DNA of 64,000 nt, from assembly GCF_000972845.2 (NCBI RefSeq), contig NC_040029.1, forward strand, positions 5,171,767 to 5,235,766. The letters are read 5' to 3'. Made by a program: the position numbers and the translations under genes. Below the pieces are notes generated by a model, which searched no databases, was not told the origin of the DNA, and was given only the letters and a program-made list of their open reading frames with translations. The stretch is from Larimichthys crocea (taxonomy: Eukaryota; Chordata; Actinopteri; Sciaenidae). Positions 1-13,237 of this stretch are shown one piece after another (position 1 is the stretch's first letter; every line of letters begins with the position of its first letter).

Positions 1-1470
1 AAAGAATCTGCAGTCTGGAGATTGGAGGACACTGTGAAATATGGCCTGAGGGTGAGTTTGGGGTGTTTTACTGAGTGTTTCATGTGTGACTGGATTGGTG
101 TTGAGGTCTGTGACATTTAATGGCTTTATTTGTTAAAAAATGCGACGTTAGACTTTTTTGACAAGTTTTGGAATGCATCATATTGATCTATAACGTAACT
201 CGGCATACCAGCTTTGTTGTATTATATTGAAAACTGTTACAGAACCTGAGGATGAAAAGAAACACACAGAAAAGACTAAAAGGCTTGCTGAGACGGAGTT
301 CTTTTTTTGCAGTTAGTGCCCATCTGAAAGCTGCAGGCAGGAGCGGTTTTAAAATGCAGGCTCCAGGGTGGACAGTTGCCATCTTGCCTCTGGCTTTATC
401 AATGCTGGCATCTGACTCTGGCAGCAGTGCTGGAGCTCAACCCTCCATTGAAGAAGAGGAGAGAGGGGTCACGTATTTCCACTTCGCCCTTGGACATTTC
501 TAACAAAGGCATTGTCTGAATGATATCTGGAAAGAGGAAACGAAAAGTAAAATATGCCCTTCATGGAGGCCGCTCGGATGGAAGAACAAAATCCATGAAA
601 TGGATGCCCCTGTACATGCCGTGTTTGATACACTGAACGTCCACTTTGGACTTTTGCTTTACAGTTTGTCCCCAAACCTGTGACAAGTTAATGAGATCCG
701 AATATAAAGAGGTTAAGCTCCGCCATACATCATTCCATAAGTAGTAAGAATGACACTGATGGTATCGTGCTGAACTCCCAAACCCCCAAAGTGCTTTTCT
801 GTAGCATTGCAAATAGTGACTCATGTATGAGCTCTCTTAAAACTTAGGGATTCCATATACTTTAGACAAAATCAGATTTAGGGCTACAGGGACCGCTGTG
901 CCGCTGTCATCATGATAAACTGCCAATCTGAAATTTACTTCAGGGAAAAACCAAACTGACCAAAGGAAATGATTTCTCCCCTACACGATCTTTAAGAGGT
1001 CTGTTTACTGCAGAAAGCCGTCGATATCCTGGTGACTTTAGTGTATGTAAATGCAGTAAATATGCCTCAAGGCCTCATGTGAAAAGTGCATGTAAATGAG
1101 AGTGCATTAACGTGCTTCAAACACGCCTGTGTGACCATGACGGGCTGAAATAAAGAACAATGGAAGAGCCATGTAGGGCTGATTGTTTTTAGAACATTCT
1201 ATAATGCCTGTAAGGACGCCAATTTTGGTTTTAGCAGATGGACCACTTGGTAAGACAAATGATAATGGGTGGCTCTTGCGCTACCCACTTTTCAGTGTAG
1301 CACACTGAAGGTAATTAGGAGAGCGCTCAAACTTCTGGTGCTTTGTCTCGCAGCTTAATTTATCTAAATTGCTACAATTTGTTCAATATTGTCTGCATCC
1401 TTTGTGCTGTTACAGTATAGCCACAATTAACAGGCTAACTCTTCTCAGAACAAAGGAGGTGCATGGCATG

Positions 1471-1509
1471 GAGGATGATTTATTTAGTTTTAATAAATAA
1501 TTCATCCTC
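1471..1509. repeat. Hairpin-forming inverted repeat, 16-bp arms
   Basis: The arms gaggatgatttattta and taaataattcatcctc pair at 15 of 16 positions around a 7-base loop (gttttaa). The arms are too short for a usual microRNA precursor. It may be a MITE terminus or a small snap-back duplication. Confidence 0.85.
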
Positions 1510-2104
1510 ATCGTCGTAATTTTAAATTTTATTGTTACACGTGCAGAAACAACATAGTAGTAATAAATACATAAACAAGGCTTGATCGGGTCACTCTCCG
1601 GCGTCCATTAGAAAAGGAGAAACAAGTATTAAAAGGACAGGACAGAGAGGCTGTTGTGCAGCAGTGCACAAGTCCGAAACAACCAGCACCACTGCGCTTG
1701 GCATTTCAATGTCTGCTCCAGTGCAGTCTCAGGGGAATGTCACACAGTTTGACCTAACAGTAAATAGTAAACTACATAACAGTAAAAGAGGTCACTTCCA
1801 AACCTTTTGCTCCTTTTTGTCTCGAGCAAATCATGCTTAGATTGTCTGACTGGTCCAATTTACCAAGACAAGTGGTGCTAACTGGCGTAGATCAAAAAGG
1901 CCGTGTGTTGTGTTATGACCTCTTTTTGTCTTTATCAGATTTGAAACGTTTCCTAGCAGCAAGATATTTCACCAAGTAGTTGCAGTTGCCTCAACCAAAC
2001 CTGAACTGTGTTATTTTTCTAAGGATCATATGTGGTTTTTAAATGGCATTGGCTTCATTCCATATTTGATCTTGGTTCATCGAGGATTGTTTTCATGCTC
2101 CAGT

Positions 2105-2395
2105 CAAATTATTATGCAACCCTTATTCCAACAAAGTTGGCACGCTGTGTAAAATGTAAATATGTCTAGGTGAACATGGTGTCCATGATTTCCAAAACCA
2201 ATTTGAAATGTGGACACACTTTTCCACTTTGCATCAGTCTGCCTCTGATTATCTCAGGTTCTTTAGCTTGGTGCTTTTTGCACTGCATGGTCAAATCTTT
2301 TCTGGATGCAGAGAAAGGATGAAAGGATTTGAAAATCATTGCGTTCCGTTTTTTATTTATGTTTCACACCAACTTGAAATTGTATACAAACCATA
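2105..2395. mobile_element. Non-autonomous DNA transposon remnant (aaagttgggacgctgtgtaaa family)
   Basis: The left end (cttattccaacaaagttggc, then acgctgtgtaaaatgtaaat) and the right end (gaaaatcattgcgttccgtt, then tttatttatgtttcacacca and acttgaaattgtata) are diverged inverted repeats. Interior pieces such as ttccactttgcatcagtctg and ttttgcactgcatggtcaaa also match a teleost DNA element I recognise by sequence but cannot name with certainty. The copy is about 290 bases and has no intact ORF of its own. Confidence 0.65.
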
Positions 2396-3038
2396 AAATA
2401 GACATTTTTTGTAGTGTAGGAACTGTCCGTCAACACCGGCGTTAACGCGTGCAGTAATACTTACCAATAAACACGGAGATAGTGCCACCTGTCAGATACC
2501 CGGAGGTGCTTTCGATAAAGCATGCCGAAGACAGATTTCATCCCAGGTGTTGTGCATCAGTTTCTCTGCTTCATGGTTTCTCCCCTTTCATCCACAGTGA
2601 TCTATGTGATTTCCCACCCACTCAGTACCCCCACCCACCCTTTCAACTTAAGCTCTCATGTAGAATTCCCCTATTTTCGACCTCACCCAGTCGCCTGTTC
2701 TGCTATCAGCACGAGTGCATCACTTTAGAGTGAATTATTGATTAGATATTTTCTTCGACCTGACCCCTTTTGGTTTGACTCACACACACACGTGTTCTTC
2801 CTCAGGATTTTCATAAGCAGGTAGCTGTTATTAAGCAGTAAAATTTGAACAGCGGTGAAAAATGTTTTTAATAAGATGGAATATCTGCAAAGACCTGTGA
2901 TTATTCTGCTGATTAGAATATGAGGGAGTGCAAATTAACCTGCATTTTCGGGTGGTCTGTGATATGAAGTCCATTAAGGCTATATAGTTTTGCAGAGCTC
3001 ACAAGGTTAATATGTTTTACTGGAGTCTGTATTAAAGT

Positions 3039-3075
3039 GGTAATCTTGCAGATTACTACTGTAATCAAGATTACC
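3039..3075. repeat. Inverted repeat, 10-bp arms
   Basis: ggtaatcttg (3039-3048) and caagattacc (3066-3075) are exact reverse complements with a 17-base spacer. The spacer and downstream flank repeat the word gtaatc, giving a small cluster of taatc/gatta words typical of bicoid-type homeodomain sites. Confidence 0.8.
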
Positions 3076-5161
3076 GCTGTAATCTATCTTCATTTTCCAC
3101 TGCTGCAGTCAAGCCTCGGTCCTCCAGTATAAGGAATAATGTAGTTTGTTACTGTGAGTTCAACGCAGGTGAACCTCCTGATATTCTGTTTTATCGGAAA
3201 GAGGTTTCCATGTAATCTCTCATCGTGTATCACAGGGGACCTCAGATGTTGATCCATGGAAATGTAGAGTGTATGTTAGCCAGAGGAAATACTCAGGCTT
3301 CATATTTAATAGTCAGTGTTGTTATTTCCACAAAGCACCAGTTGTGGATCTGAGATTGGGAAATACTGTACAGAGTTCTGTAAAAATTCAGAAACTTAAT
3401 TTAAAATTGCTCTTTAGTGATGAATTTTATCGTTTGGATTTACAATGGAGCCATTACTTCCTTTCTCATCTTTTCATTTGATCTTGAATTAGAAAGCAAT
3501 TTGTGAAGTCAGTTTTAATAAGAATAAGGATTAATAAGAATTATCATCTTTCTGATGTTTGAATAATGTTGTGATATCACCGCGTTGATCAGCAGTTTAC
3601 AGTCGCATGTATGAATTAGTGGTATGGGCGGTATAAATAGCGACAACCGTGCAATGACAGCCGTTCTGCTGCTGTTGGAGAACCTCACTGATGAAACGCG
3701 ATTTTTCTTTGCCGGCCTTTCTTCTTATTGACAGGCCTAATAAATGTTGTAGGAGGCATATGTTTTGATGTGATTATGGTCATACATTCATTTCTGGCGT
3801 GGAAATGAAGCTTGTTCACGTGTGCCCGTTTTCACAAAGAATGAGATTTCTAAAACAGAACCAGTCATTTGCACAGCGTTTATAAATCTGCTGAAAACAA
3901 TATCTGCATGTTTATGTCTTTGTGCACATTTAGAAGGCTTCTGGCTGGTTTTGTCTTTATGAATCTAATACAACACAGATAAGTAATGTTTTGTTTGCCA
4001 TAGCATTAAAAAATGACACTTTTAACCGCAACATCTTTGCAGAAACAATGACCCACTTTCTCTTAATTGCACACAATACTTACAGTCAAGAGTTTTCATT
4101 GGAACTACTTTCTACCAAAGAAGCAGTCCTGGAGGAAATTGTTTTGATTTCATGTGTTGTGTCCGTACTTGAGAGAAAAGACTGGAATATCTCCACAGCC
4201 GTCAATCCTCATTGTTACAAGAGCTTATTTACATTCATCGGACATTGGATCGGTGTAAAGACTTGTCATGGCAAACCTTGTGGTAGACCACTGGTCTCTT
4301 GGCTCTATGCCATAATAAGCAGTATGCACATTACACCATCTAACTTTCCTTTGGGATTCCTGTATTGCTGCAAAGCTACCAGCGATGTGCCTCAACTATC
4401 ACACAGAAACAAACGAACACACAGCTCTTATTGACAGCTCAGGATTACCATAAAACCCCCGAGGACACCTGCTTCTCATTGTTTTCATTCTAGATCCAAT
4501 TCGCCAACAAATCAATGCATGCAATGCATACAATGCGGTTCAGCATTTGAAATATTTATTGGCAAACATCCCAGATTTGGATTACCACCAAAATCGAACT
4601 AACCACTGAACACTACTTCTACTACTACTACTAAAAAAAAAAGTTTAAATCTGTTCTTTTTCAGATGCATCTTGCTAACAAATAAAAGATAAAGAACACA
4701 GAAACAGATTTGAGTGAAAACCATCTTCTATTTTGGTTTTCAGAGGTAATGAAAAACCCACTAACTTTACACTCACTCTGCATCATAGTGCACATAAAAC
4801 AGTCTATCTCCATCTCAGGCCAAGACTAAATGGAAGTAGAACCTCACATTCAAGAATCATTAAACAAATCATTTGATCTTTAGACCACTGGTGCTCCTTG
4901 TCGTCTTTAAAATCCTCCAAAAGCTTTATGTTGAGTTCCACTTTCCCACAGCAAATGACTATATATATAAAAAACTAATGTCCTGAAATATTACACCGAG
5001 ATCAAGATTTATAATCACAGTAATTCAAATAGAAAAACAATTTTCCACTAATTGTTCTTGTTAAAATCTCTTGAGGTGTGACTCTTTGTCCATTCTTATC
5101 CTCTTAATTTCCTCAATTTGAAACATTCTTCAGTGTCACCTTATCCAGTCTTGATGTAAAC

Positions 5162-5187
5162 GTGTGTGTGTGTGTCAGAGAGAGAGA
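5162..5187. repeat. Compound (GT)n(AG)n microsatellite
   Basis: Seven GT units, one C, then an AG run. Compound repeats of this type are common in fish genomes. Confidence 0.92.
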
Positions 5188-8100
5188 AAGGGAGACAGAG
5201 AACATAAGAGCACATACTCAGCATTGAATTAAGGAAAATCAAAAATATTGCTACTCCTTCAAAATTAAGTAATGCTCTCTATAAAATAATGTTATAGCTT
5301 ATAGTCCTGTGTTTTTCTGTATTAGATAGTTTCACTCTATATGCTATGCCTGACATGAATATTGCCCTGCAGGGGTAAATTAAGTTTATTGGTTTGAATT
5401 GAGAATTTAATTGAGTTCCCTCAAATGGTTTGAAAAAGTTTCCGATACTAAATCATTAGAGAGCCTTCCCCCTGTGAACTCCTGTGGCTGGTATTGCTTT
5501 GTAAGGAATCTTTGCTATCCGCAAATCCAGGCCTGTATCTGTGTACCTGTGCTGAGGTGGGAATTGTGTCAGCAAAATGACAATAAAGATAACAAAAGCT
5601 TCAGAAAGCTCTATCCGAGATTCTGCTGAAAGTAGGATCCACGAGCCTCCGACTTGGCCTCGTACCAAAAACTGTGATTCTCCCAAGGAATCCAAGGACA
5701 ACGGAATCATTTGCATTTGATCAATTTTCATTGAACTTAATCACATTTAAGATGTTATTTTGAGAAAGATAGCTCATTACAGGCTGTATTAATAGCCTAA
5801 AAGTGTCCTGCTTGCAGAAATTGTATGAGGCTATTTTTTACTCTTCACATTACTGAACTGTCAACACAAGAGACTTATTCAGTTCTTTTTAGTCCGTGGC
5901 CCACTGCCCATGTTACATTCAGGATGTGCCAAAAAACTGCAAAAAAAGCTCTTTTCTTTGCTCTATCGCACAATCTTATACATATTATACAGTATTTGCG
6001 TCACTTAATTGCCCACAGAGTATGGCACCTCATTTATATGCAATATAAGTAGTATTAAATATACAGAAATTAATAATTTTCCACAAATTCCTGGAGGTAT
6101 CTTTTGTGTTAGGGTAAATATGTAAGTTGCAATGGCACAGCAGCATGAGAATGAGTTCATTCTGCGACAAACATGAGCATCCAGCAACCAAGATGTCAAG
6201 ATATCCGTAACCGACACATTTCTCAGCTGTGTTCATGTACAGTATATTAAAGGTGACTCCAATTACTGTATGAAATGCACTCCGTTTCTGCTCATGCATT
6301 ATTGATTTTGTCTCCCTGGAAACAAAGTGCTAACACCGTCCGTCATGTGATTTAAGCCTTGTTGACTGCTGTCTGTTCCATGTCAGTCAGCAAGCAAACA
6401 CTCAGGATTCATTAAGACATCATCCTGCCTCATTTAGAAAGCACCAAGCATTTATATGTATTTAATTTTAGGACAAGAAAATCACTTTGGATGGATTGCA
6501 GTGGAGCCAACTAAAAGCTTTTTCAAAAGGTTAAAAAGAGCTGCTGGAGGTACTGGGGCCTTAAACACATTTGTCTGAATCAGATGACAGGTGTTATTAG
6601 TATCTGCAGTGCTACAGTTTTTTTTTTTCTCCAGTCTTCAGGATGAAAGTCAGTACTATGTGCCTACTAAAAAATGTGTCTTTATACTAATTCTTCAAAC
6701 ACTTTATTGGGTATGAGTAAACAAAGACATGACCTTTTAAAAAAAGAATAAATGAAGCTATGCAACTGGATAATGTGGGCCAAGCATTTTGAGTTTGATC
6801 AAGACCACTTAGCAATTACTTTTTTAGTTATTTTGGTAACTGACAGAAGCTACAGTATGTAAAGGTATTCATAGTTTGACTTGATGGCCGTGCTAATGAA
6901 ATGTCATGGGGACAAATTACCAGCTTTCTTCATCTTTGGAGTTTTTATGTGCATATTAAATGTAATTTATAACTATAGACACACTTTATCTGTGCATATA
7001 TTAAATAAAGTATTTTGGAACAGATTAATGCAAATGCACAGTTTAACTAATGGTTGCGCACATCTTAAATGCCAGTGTGCTATAGCATAAGCAGGATGAA
7101 ATTAAGTTCTTGTCTTCACATCAGATGAGACCACGTAAGGCTGTAGAACAAAAACTTCCTCGCTTGGATTTAAATCTGAACATTCTGAGATGACCTCTTA
7201 AAATGTTTAAAATATACTTTGGATGACCAGGCCAGCATCCCTTGGAACTGGCCAAATTGGGTCATTCTGTGTCTTTAAAAGTGGACTTCCAATGCCAGCA
7301 GTCGACACCAATGCAGGAACACAAGTGCCCTTTATGTAACAAGGCGGAAAGTAAGGGTGTTAAGCTCAGGGTGATGTCTGATTTCCATAGACCCCCTACC
7401 ATACTTTAACCATGGTTTATTCCATACTGTAGTTGCTAGGTGCAGATACTGTAGGCGGCAATTAACATACCTCGAGATTTCTCGTTTGCTGCTGCTGGTT
7501 GTATGAAGGGGCTGGACACAGTAAAAGCACAAGGTAGTATTTCCTCTACCAGACTGCATTAAATTCAGTATATAATTCAAATATGTCATATTTTAAAGCT
7601 CTTGTTGACATTGTTTGTTCTTGTTGGTTTGCACTCTCCTTGTACATAAAGGGTGTGTACACTGAACACAGTTAGGACACACAGACCCGTTATTGCGATA
7701 TAATATTGCGAAGATTGAAGTGGCTTGTGTTGACAGGAATCAAATTTAGCTGTCCTTCACTGCATTGACTCCAGCAGTGATCCACCAGTGCTGTTATCCT
7801 TCAAAGGATAGGTGATATCAAAGGGTGCACAGGAGGCCTGAGAGTCTAATGCAGCCGCGTACTTTACACTTCTGGTCGTTAACCCCCCCCACCCCACATC
7901 TGTCAAAATATCTGTAGTTCTCAAAGAGAAAACATTTTAAAGATAGAGAAAATTCTTCTGCAGTATTGCAAGCCGGAAAATTTTGCAAAGTCTTGAGTAT
8001 TGTTGCCTTTGAACTGGTCAGTACAATTTTGCGAGAGGAAAAACTGCTGCGTGGCGATGCAGCTCGTTAAGTGAGGGAGGAGACTCTGCAGAGACATCCA

Positions 8101-8922
8101 GTTAAATATTTCATCCGAGTTTGTGCATAAAGTGCCAGAGTCAGATGATGATCACGCAGCACAGGCTGAATCTTTGAACAGAAATGATCAAGACCAGATC
8201 AAACATGTCTCTCCTCTCCCTCAACTTCTATAGGACAGTCCTAAAATCTGCACCCCATTAAAATTGAAAGGCCTGACATGAGCCTTAGTACCACTCTGTG
8301 CCTGATCATTGTTTTTACATTTGAGGATTTTGTGTTGATAATTAGTCAAATGAAAGAAACAAGCAGTGGTTTTGTATCAGTAATAAATACTTTAGGAGTA
8401 TCATTTTAACAAACCTTGAGCAAACTTTCACATTTTGTGAAGACATGCATTATCCTTAGATTTATATCTTTAACACGTTGTTACAGATCAAATAACATGA
8501 CATTAATTTAGAAAGAGACATTGCAAATTGAGATCTTTTCTTGTAAAAATCATTTCACAAGACATGTTTCATCATCACATTTCATCTGCATGATATTTGC
8601 TTATTTATTTATATCATTTATCAAACACTGTTGCCACCAATACTGAAGGTCCGCTTCACCAAACAGGCGCGAGCATAGAAAACACTTCAAAACATTGCCA
8701 GTGTTTCATCTCCCCCTCTGCCTGACAATCATCTTTGGAAGCAAAAGGTCAGGATTGTGCAGGCTTTTTTATGATAACCAACCAAAGGTTGTGAAAAGAG
8801 ATTCCATCTCTTGCTTCTGTTTGTTGCTCATTTTGCACTCAGTTCTTATGCATCAATAGTCCAAAATGTTGAGATGGATGGGTCGCTGGAACACGGTTTG
8901 GTTTACATTTTTATGCATAAGT

Positions 8923-8946
8923 ACTTCTCTAGATGTCTAGAGAAGT
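8923..8946. repeat. Inverted repeat, 11-bp arms, 2-bp spacer
   Basis: The arms acttctctaga (8923-8933) and tctagagaagt (8936-8946) are exact reverse complements separated by tg. No flanking transposon feature is visible. Confidence 0.9.
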
Positions 8947-11900
8947 GTGGTAGTACTCAAGTCCCATCGGATAAATGGGATAAAAGCCTTAATGCACTCA
9001 TACAAGCTTGGAATTATTCTTGAGATTTGAAATGTCTTACATTCGAATGTCGTATATACTCTTTTATACTTTTTCCAAGTAGAGTCACAGTCATTTTGAA
9101 ATGTAGAATATGCATAATCTCAATGGTTGAGCCGAAACAATGCTGCAGGCCATCAAACACTGCAGCTAAAAGTGCTTCGGAAACTTTTAAACTGATTGAG
9201 GCCAACTGGACTTGTTGAAGGACACAGCTTACGTTTTTGCTGCTGCAATATGGGTCACAACTTCAAAGTCGACCTATTCTGGCATTTGTGTTTTTCAATG
9301 GAATGTGAATGCACCAGGTCTGATCTATTCACAATGGCCCACATGTTTCCCCTGAAATGTTGTTTAGGGGGTAATTGAGTGATATGAATAATAAGTTATT
9401 CCCGGTGAGCTCCGCTTGGCTTTGTAGTGGTAACCAGGCTATCCAGGCCTTGCACTTTGATTTATGAATGATGCATCAAGAGGTCCAATCAAGATATTCA
9501 GTATTCTGAAACAAAAAGGCTCTGTGCCTTCATATGGACATCGCGCTTCACTTAATTAATGGAAATAGACCCAGGTGGTCTATGTGCGCTTGATGTCAAA
9601 CCTTAGATCATATTTGAAAGGCACACCTCAAGATGAAACAAGAAATGTTCATTAATACTGACGAGAGAGGAATGAGCTGGAAGTGAAGTGCTTAATACAT
9701 GTTCAAGTTCATTGTAGAGCACCATAGACGGGTAATGTTCTCAGCGGCACGCAATAAAAGCCCCGTTAGTATAGGATTAGAATAATGTGGACATCTTGTG
9801 TTACTTATAATTTACCATTCAACTTCTGTATCTTTTAAAATGCGTAATGCCTCCCACACAGCTGGCAGGAAAGTTTGATCTTAGGCACATCGCTCGCTAC
9901 CGCTCAGCGGGAGTGCCATTCTCAAGTGCGTGAGGTATAGGATTATCCAATTTAAGATATTATGCTCGGCATATATCGCCCCAGTGAGACTGTCAAAGAT
10001 GACTAAGAGCCACTAGTTTGTGTTGGCACAAGAGTGTGGAGGTTGTTACATTACTCCATTTATTTTGGAAATGCCTCAGTGTAAATGTACTCTGTTCTGA
10101 AATAGTGTCCATAACGTTAGAACGTCAGAGCCAAAATTCTGTGTATACATGTTGTTAATCTGCTACGTACACTGGCCACTCCTTAGTGAACCTCTCAGCA
10201 AAGGTAAGCTCACCTGATGAAGGAATATCTGGTCTTGATAAGTACAGAGAAAGCAGCCAGCCTTCTCAGAGTTTGACAATGGACTTATTGGGATTGTGAG
10301 GAAGGCCCTGCATTGAGGTGGCTTTAATTATCTTTGATTTACTAATGATCCTGTAAACTGATCTACGCCACCACTTCAATTCCCTGGTCTATCAAAGTAA
10401 TGCACTGAAACCCAATAAAGAAGACGAGGAACAGAGGAGGCAGTTCATATTTGAAAGCCTCTTGCTAGTAGTTGGGAAACATTCAGTCTGACCAGGTTTG
10501 AAGTTATGATCCTTTTTCATTCCTGTGCTGTTTGATTTGGTGACACCCAATGTTTCTGGTGGTAGCAGTAAGTGCAATTTAATACTATAGCAGCTGCTTG
10601 AGCAGCGATTTTGTCAGAAATACAATAGAAGTACATTGATGTCATGAACAGTGCACCCAACAATCATTTTAGGTTGGTTACTAATAGACCTTTCTTCCAT
10701 CATGCCATAAATAACCACAGTATCATTTCATGCTGCACATGGTGTGATTCGATTTCTACTTCTTGCTTTTGCAACCAATAAGTTGAGTGATTTGAAGTTA
10801 TGGCTGTCACCCCTCCTGCCCCCCTTCACATGTGCTCTAATTTGAATATCTAAACCACAGAGTTCATCTACAAAACAGCGTCTAAAAGGAAACACACAGC
10901 AGTCTTTAAATTCTGTAGTGAAACACTTACCTGAGACAAATTATCTACACATTTACTGCCTCTTTATTGTCTGGTCCTGCTCTGCCACTTTTGTCATAAA
11001 ATGACAAACAGTAATGTTAAATTACACATATTTACTGCCAATGCACCTGTGCCTCATGTCCCAGTAATGAAAACTACTAAATATAGTGGTACAGGTTTGA
11101 TTTCATGAAAGCTTTAAGTAATTATACCTTTAAACTAGTCCGAGTTCTTCGTTCACCAACTTCATCAGCAGTCACCTCGTGGTTCTTTGGCTCCACTGAC
11201 TGAGCTTTAACTAATGACGTTACACTACAATCTGCTGCAAATGAAAGATGTTCACTCATTATTAACCCGAACCCTCATTACTGTTCCACATGCCCCTATA
11301 CCATAACACAAAACACATTTTAACACGATATGTGTAACCAAAGAAGTCGTAGAATGCGATGTTATTCAACCCCGCAAAGAGCCTGGTTAGGATTTGGTTG
11401 TGAAGTGGATTATTTTAGTTTGCTTGTGTGCAGAGAAAACCTGTATTTTCCTTTCGCTTATGTAGAGTTGTTATTTTTTGAGCTGCTGTGTAAGAGGAAT
11501 TCAACCAGCTGCATGTTTTAGGACTTTTACATTTACTTTAGCACTCAGCAGTTGTGTTAGCAAAGCCAGACACCACCATTTATTTAACAGTAAGTGAGTC
11601 AATGAGTAAACTTCACAACCTGTCTCCATTAATTATATCTTAAGCAATGTAGCACATAATAAGACATCATTCTAAAATTTTTCTGCAAGGTTGAGCACAA
11701 AACACTCTCTCCCCTGAACGGCTGCGTTTCTGTTCTTTCTTTAATGGGGTCTCCGTTCATTTGGATTTCAAGCTCATACATTTGTAATGGGAGCTTTTTA
11801 TGTTTCTCGACTTAAACAGAATGCATCTACGCTACCAAAAGGAAAAGTTCTACAAACTAGTGAAGTCACTTAAGGCTTAAATGTCTACACATCTGGTTTG

Positions 11901-13214
11901 GCGTTTAAAGTGGTTACGTTTTCTGTGTTGTATCTTATTGATTTATTGAAAAAAAGGCAAATCACCTGAGTTTGGTGGGTACTGCCTCTAAAAGGAATCC
12001 TTTCCAACACAAACACCATTGTTTCAACCGGTTGCCCTTAAAATAGACAGATCGAGCTTTCAATCGTAGAACAAAGCTTGTTACCGCAATTCCCAGGGCT
12101 ATGATTACGGATAAGACTTCCCTCAGGCAATTCCGAGTGAAGGGCAGATGAGGAATTGAAACGTAGCATGTGGTCTAAACTACGGGCCAATTAATCGGCC
12201 ACAAAGCTAGGTCCAAATGGCGATTTCTTTGTGTTGTAAGCCATATTCAGATACCCAAGAAAGACTGACAGATCGAGTTTGCCACGCTTGTGCATATTCT
12301 CCATATCAAGAACAACTCCATTCATCACTTCTTGGCAGCTCTTGGCAGAAAATGGCGATCAGTCTCTGATGGCATGTAACATAGCTTTGGAGAGCCATCA
12401 CGCTAAAGGCCAGGTTTGTTTGAAGTTCGCTTTGCAATGCATCAGTGGGGATGACCTAGATTTCCTATCTCTCGTTCCTCCAAGTGCAGAGAGAGACAGC
12501 CTCGTTTCAGCCCTTTCCATCTTCTAACTATGTCAGCTCGCCTGTAAACATTTGGCAGAGTCACATCACTGCGTCTCCTCGTTTTCCCCCGCAGACGACT
12601 CCCTTTTCTTGGTGTCAACTCTTGACTCCCCACGTGTTTGTCCCAGAGGATGGAGGTGGAAGGCTAGAGATACAGTACAGAGTGATATAAAACAAACACA
12701 TGATGATGAAACGACTGCGTTTAACCCTCCTGCGAGCGTGAGTGCACGTCATCATTTGTTTCATTGTCACGTTTTTTCTAAAATTGTTAAGAACATAAAT
12801 GTTATTAGAAAATAATAGTCTTTGGAAAATCTTAAAAATGAAAAGAAGCACTTGTGTGAAGCCAAATAACAGGAACATGTTGACCCAAATCAGTACTACC
12901 CCTAAACTTCTTGTGGGCATAGTCTGTGCAAGATCCATGAAACACAGCACAGGTTAAATCCCAGGTGCACCCTGTGCTCAACCTGTCTGCCTGTCCGTCT
13001 CCATGTCTTCCAGTCCGTCTTCCTACTCTTCTATCCATCTGCTTTCTTGGCATGTATGATTCATTTGCCTGACAACAAAAAGAAATGAACAAATTGCACA
13101 AAAAAAAAAAGAATCTTACACAGTTGGGAGCCGGCCTCGTGCCTCTGAGGTATGATGTTTATTTTGATCGCATCTAAAAGCGGCCACTAGAAAAGAAGCA
13201 GACATTAAGTCCAG

Positions 13215-13237
13215 CTCTCTCTCTCTCTCTCTCTCTC
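13215..13237. repeat. (CT)n microsatellite, 23 bases
   Basis: Uninterrupted CT run followed by imperfect pyrimidine-rich sequence to about 13270. Confidence 0.95.

Noticed and set aside
1471..1509. Possible microRNA precursor
   Set aside because: The arms are 16 bases and very AT-rich, with a 7-base loop. Metazoan precursors usually have stems of 22 or more paired bases and longer total length.
3991..4434. 147-codon open frame on the + strand
   Set aside because: No family resemblance, and AT-rich random-like residue usage. Consistent with a chance frame.
5572..5605. caaaatgacaataaagataa as a possible LINE 3' tail
   Set aside because: Only the short word gacaataaag is reminiscent of retroposon tails. 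There is no tandem tail or flanking match, so it is too weak to call.
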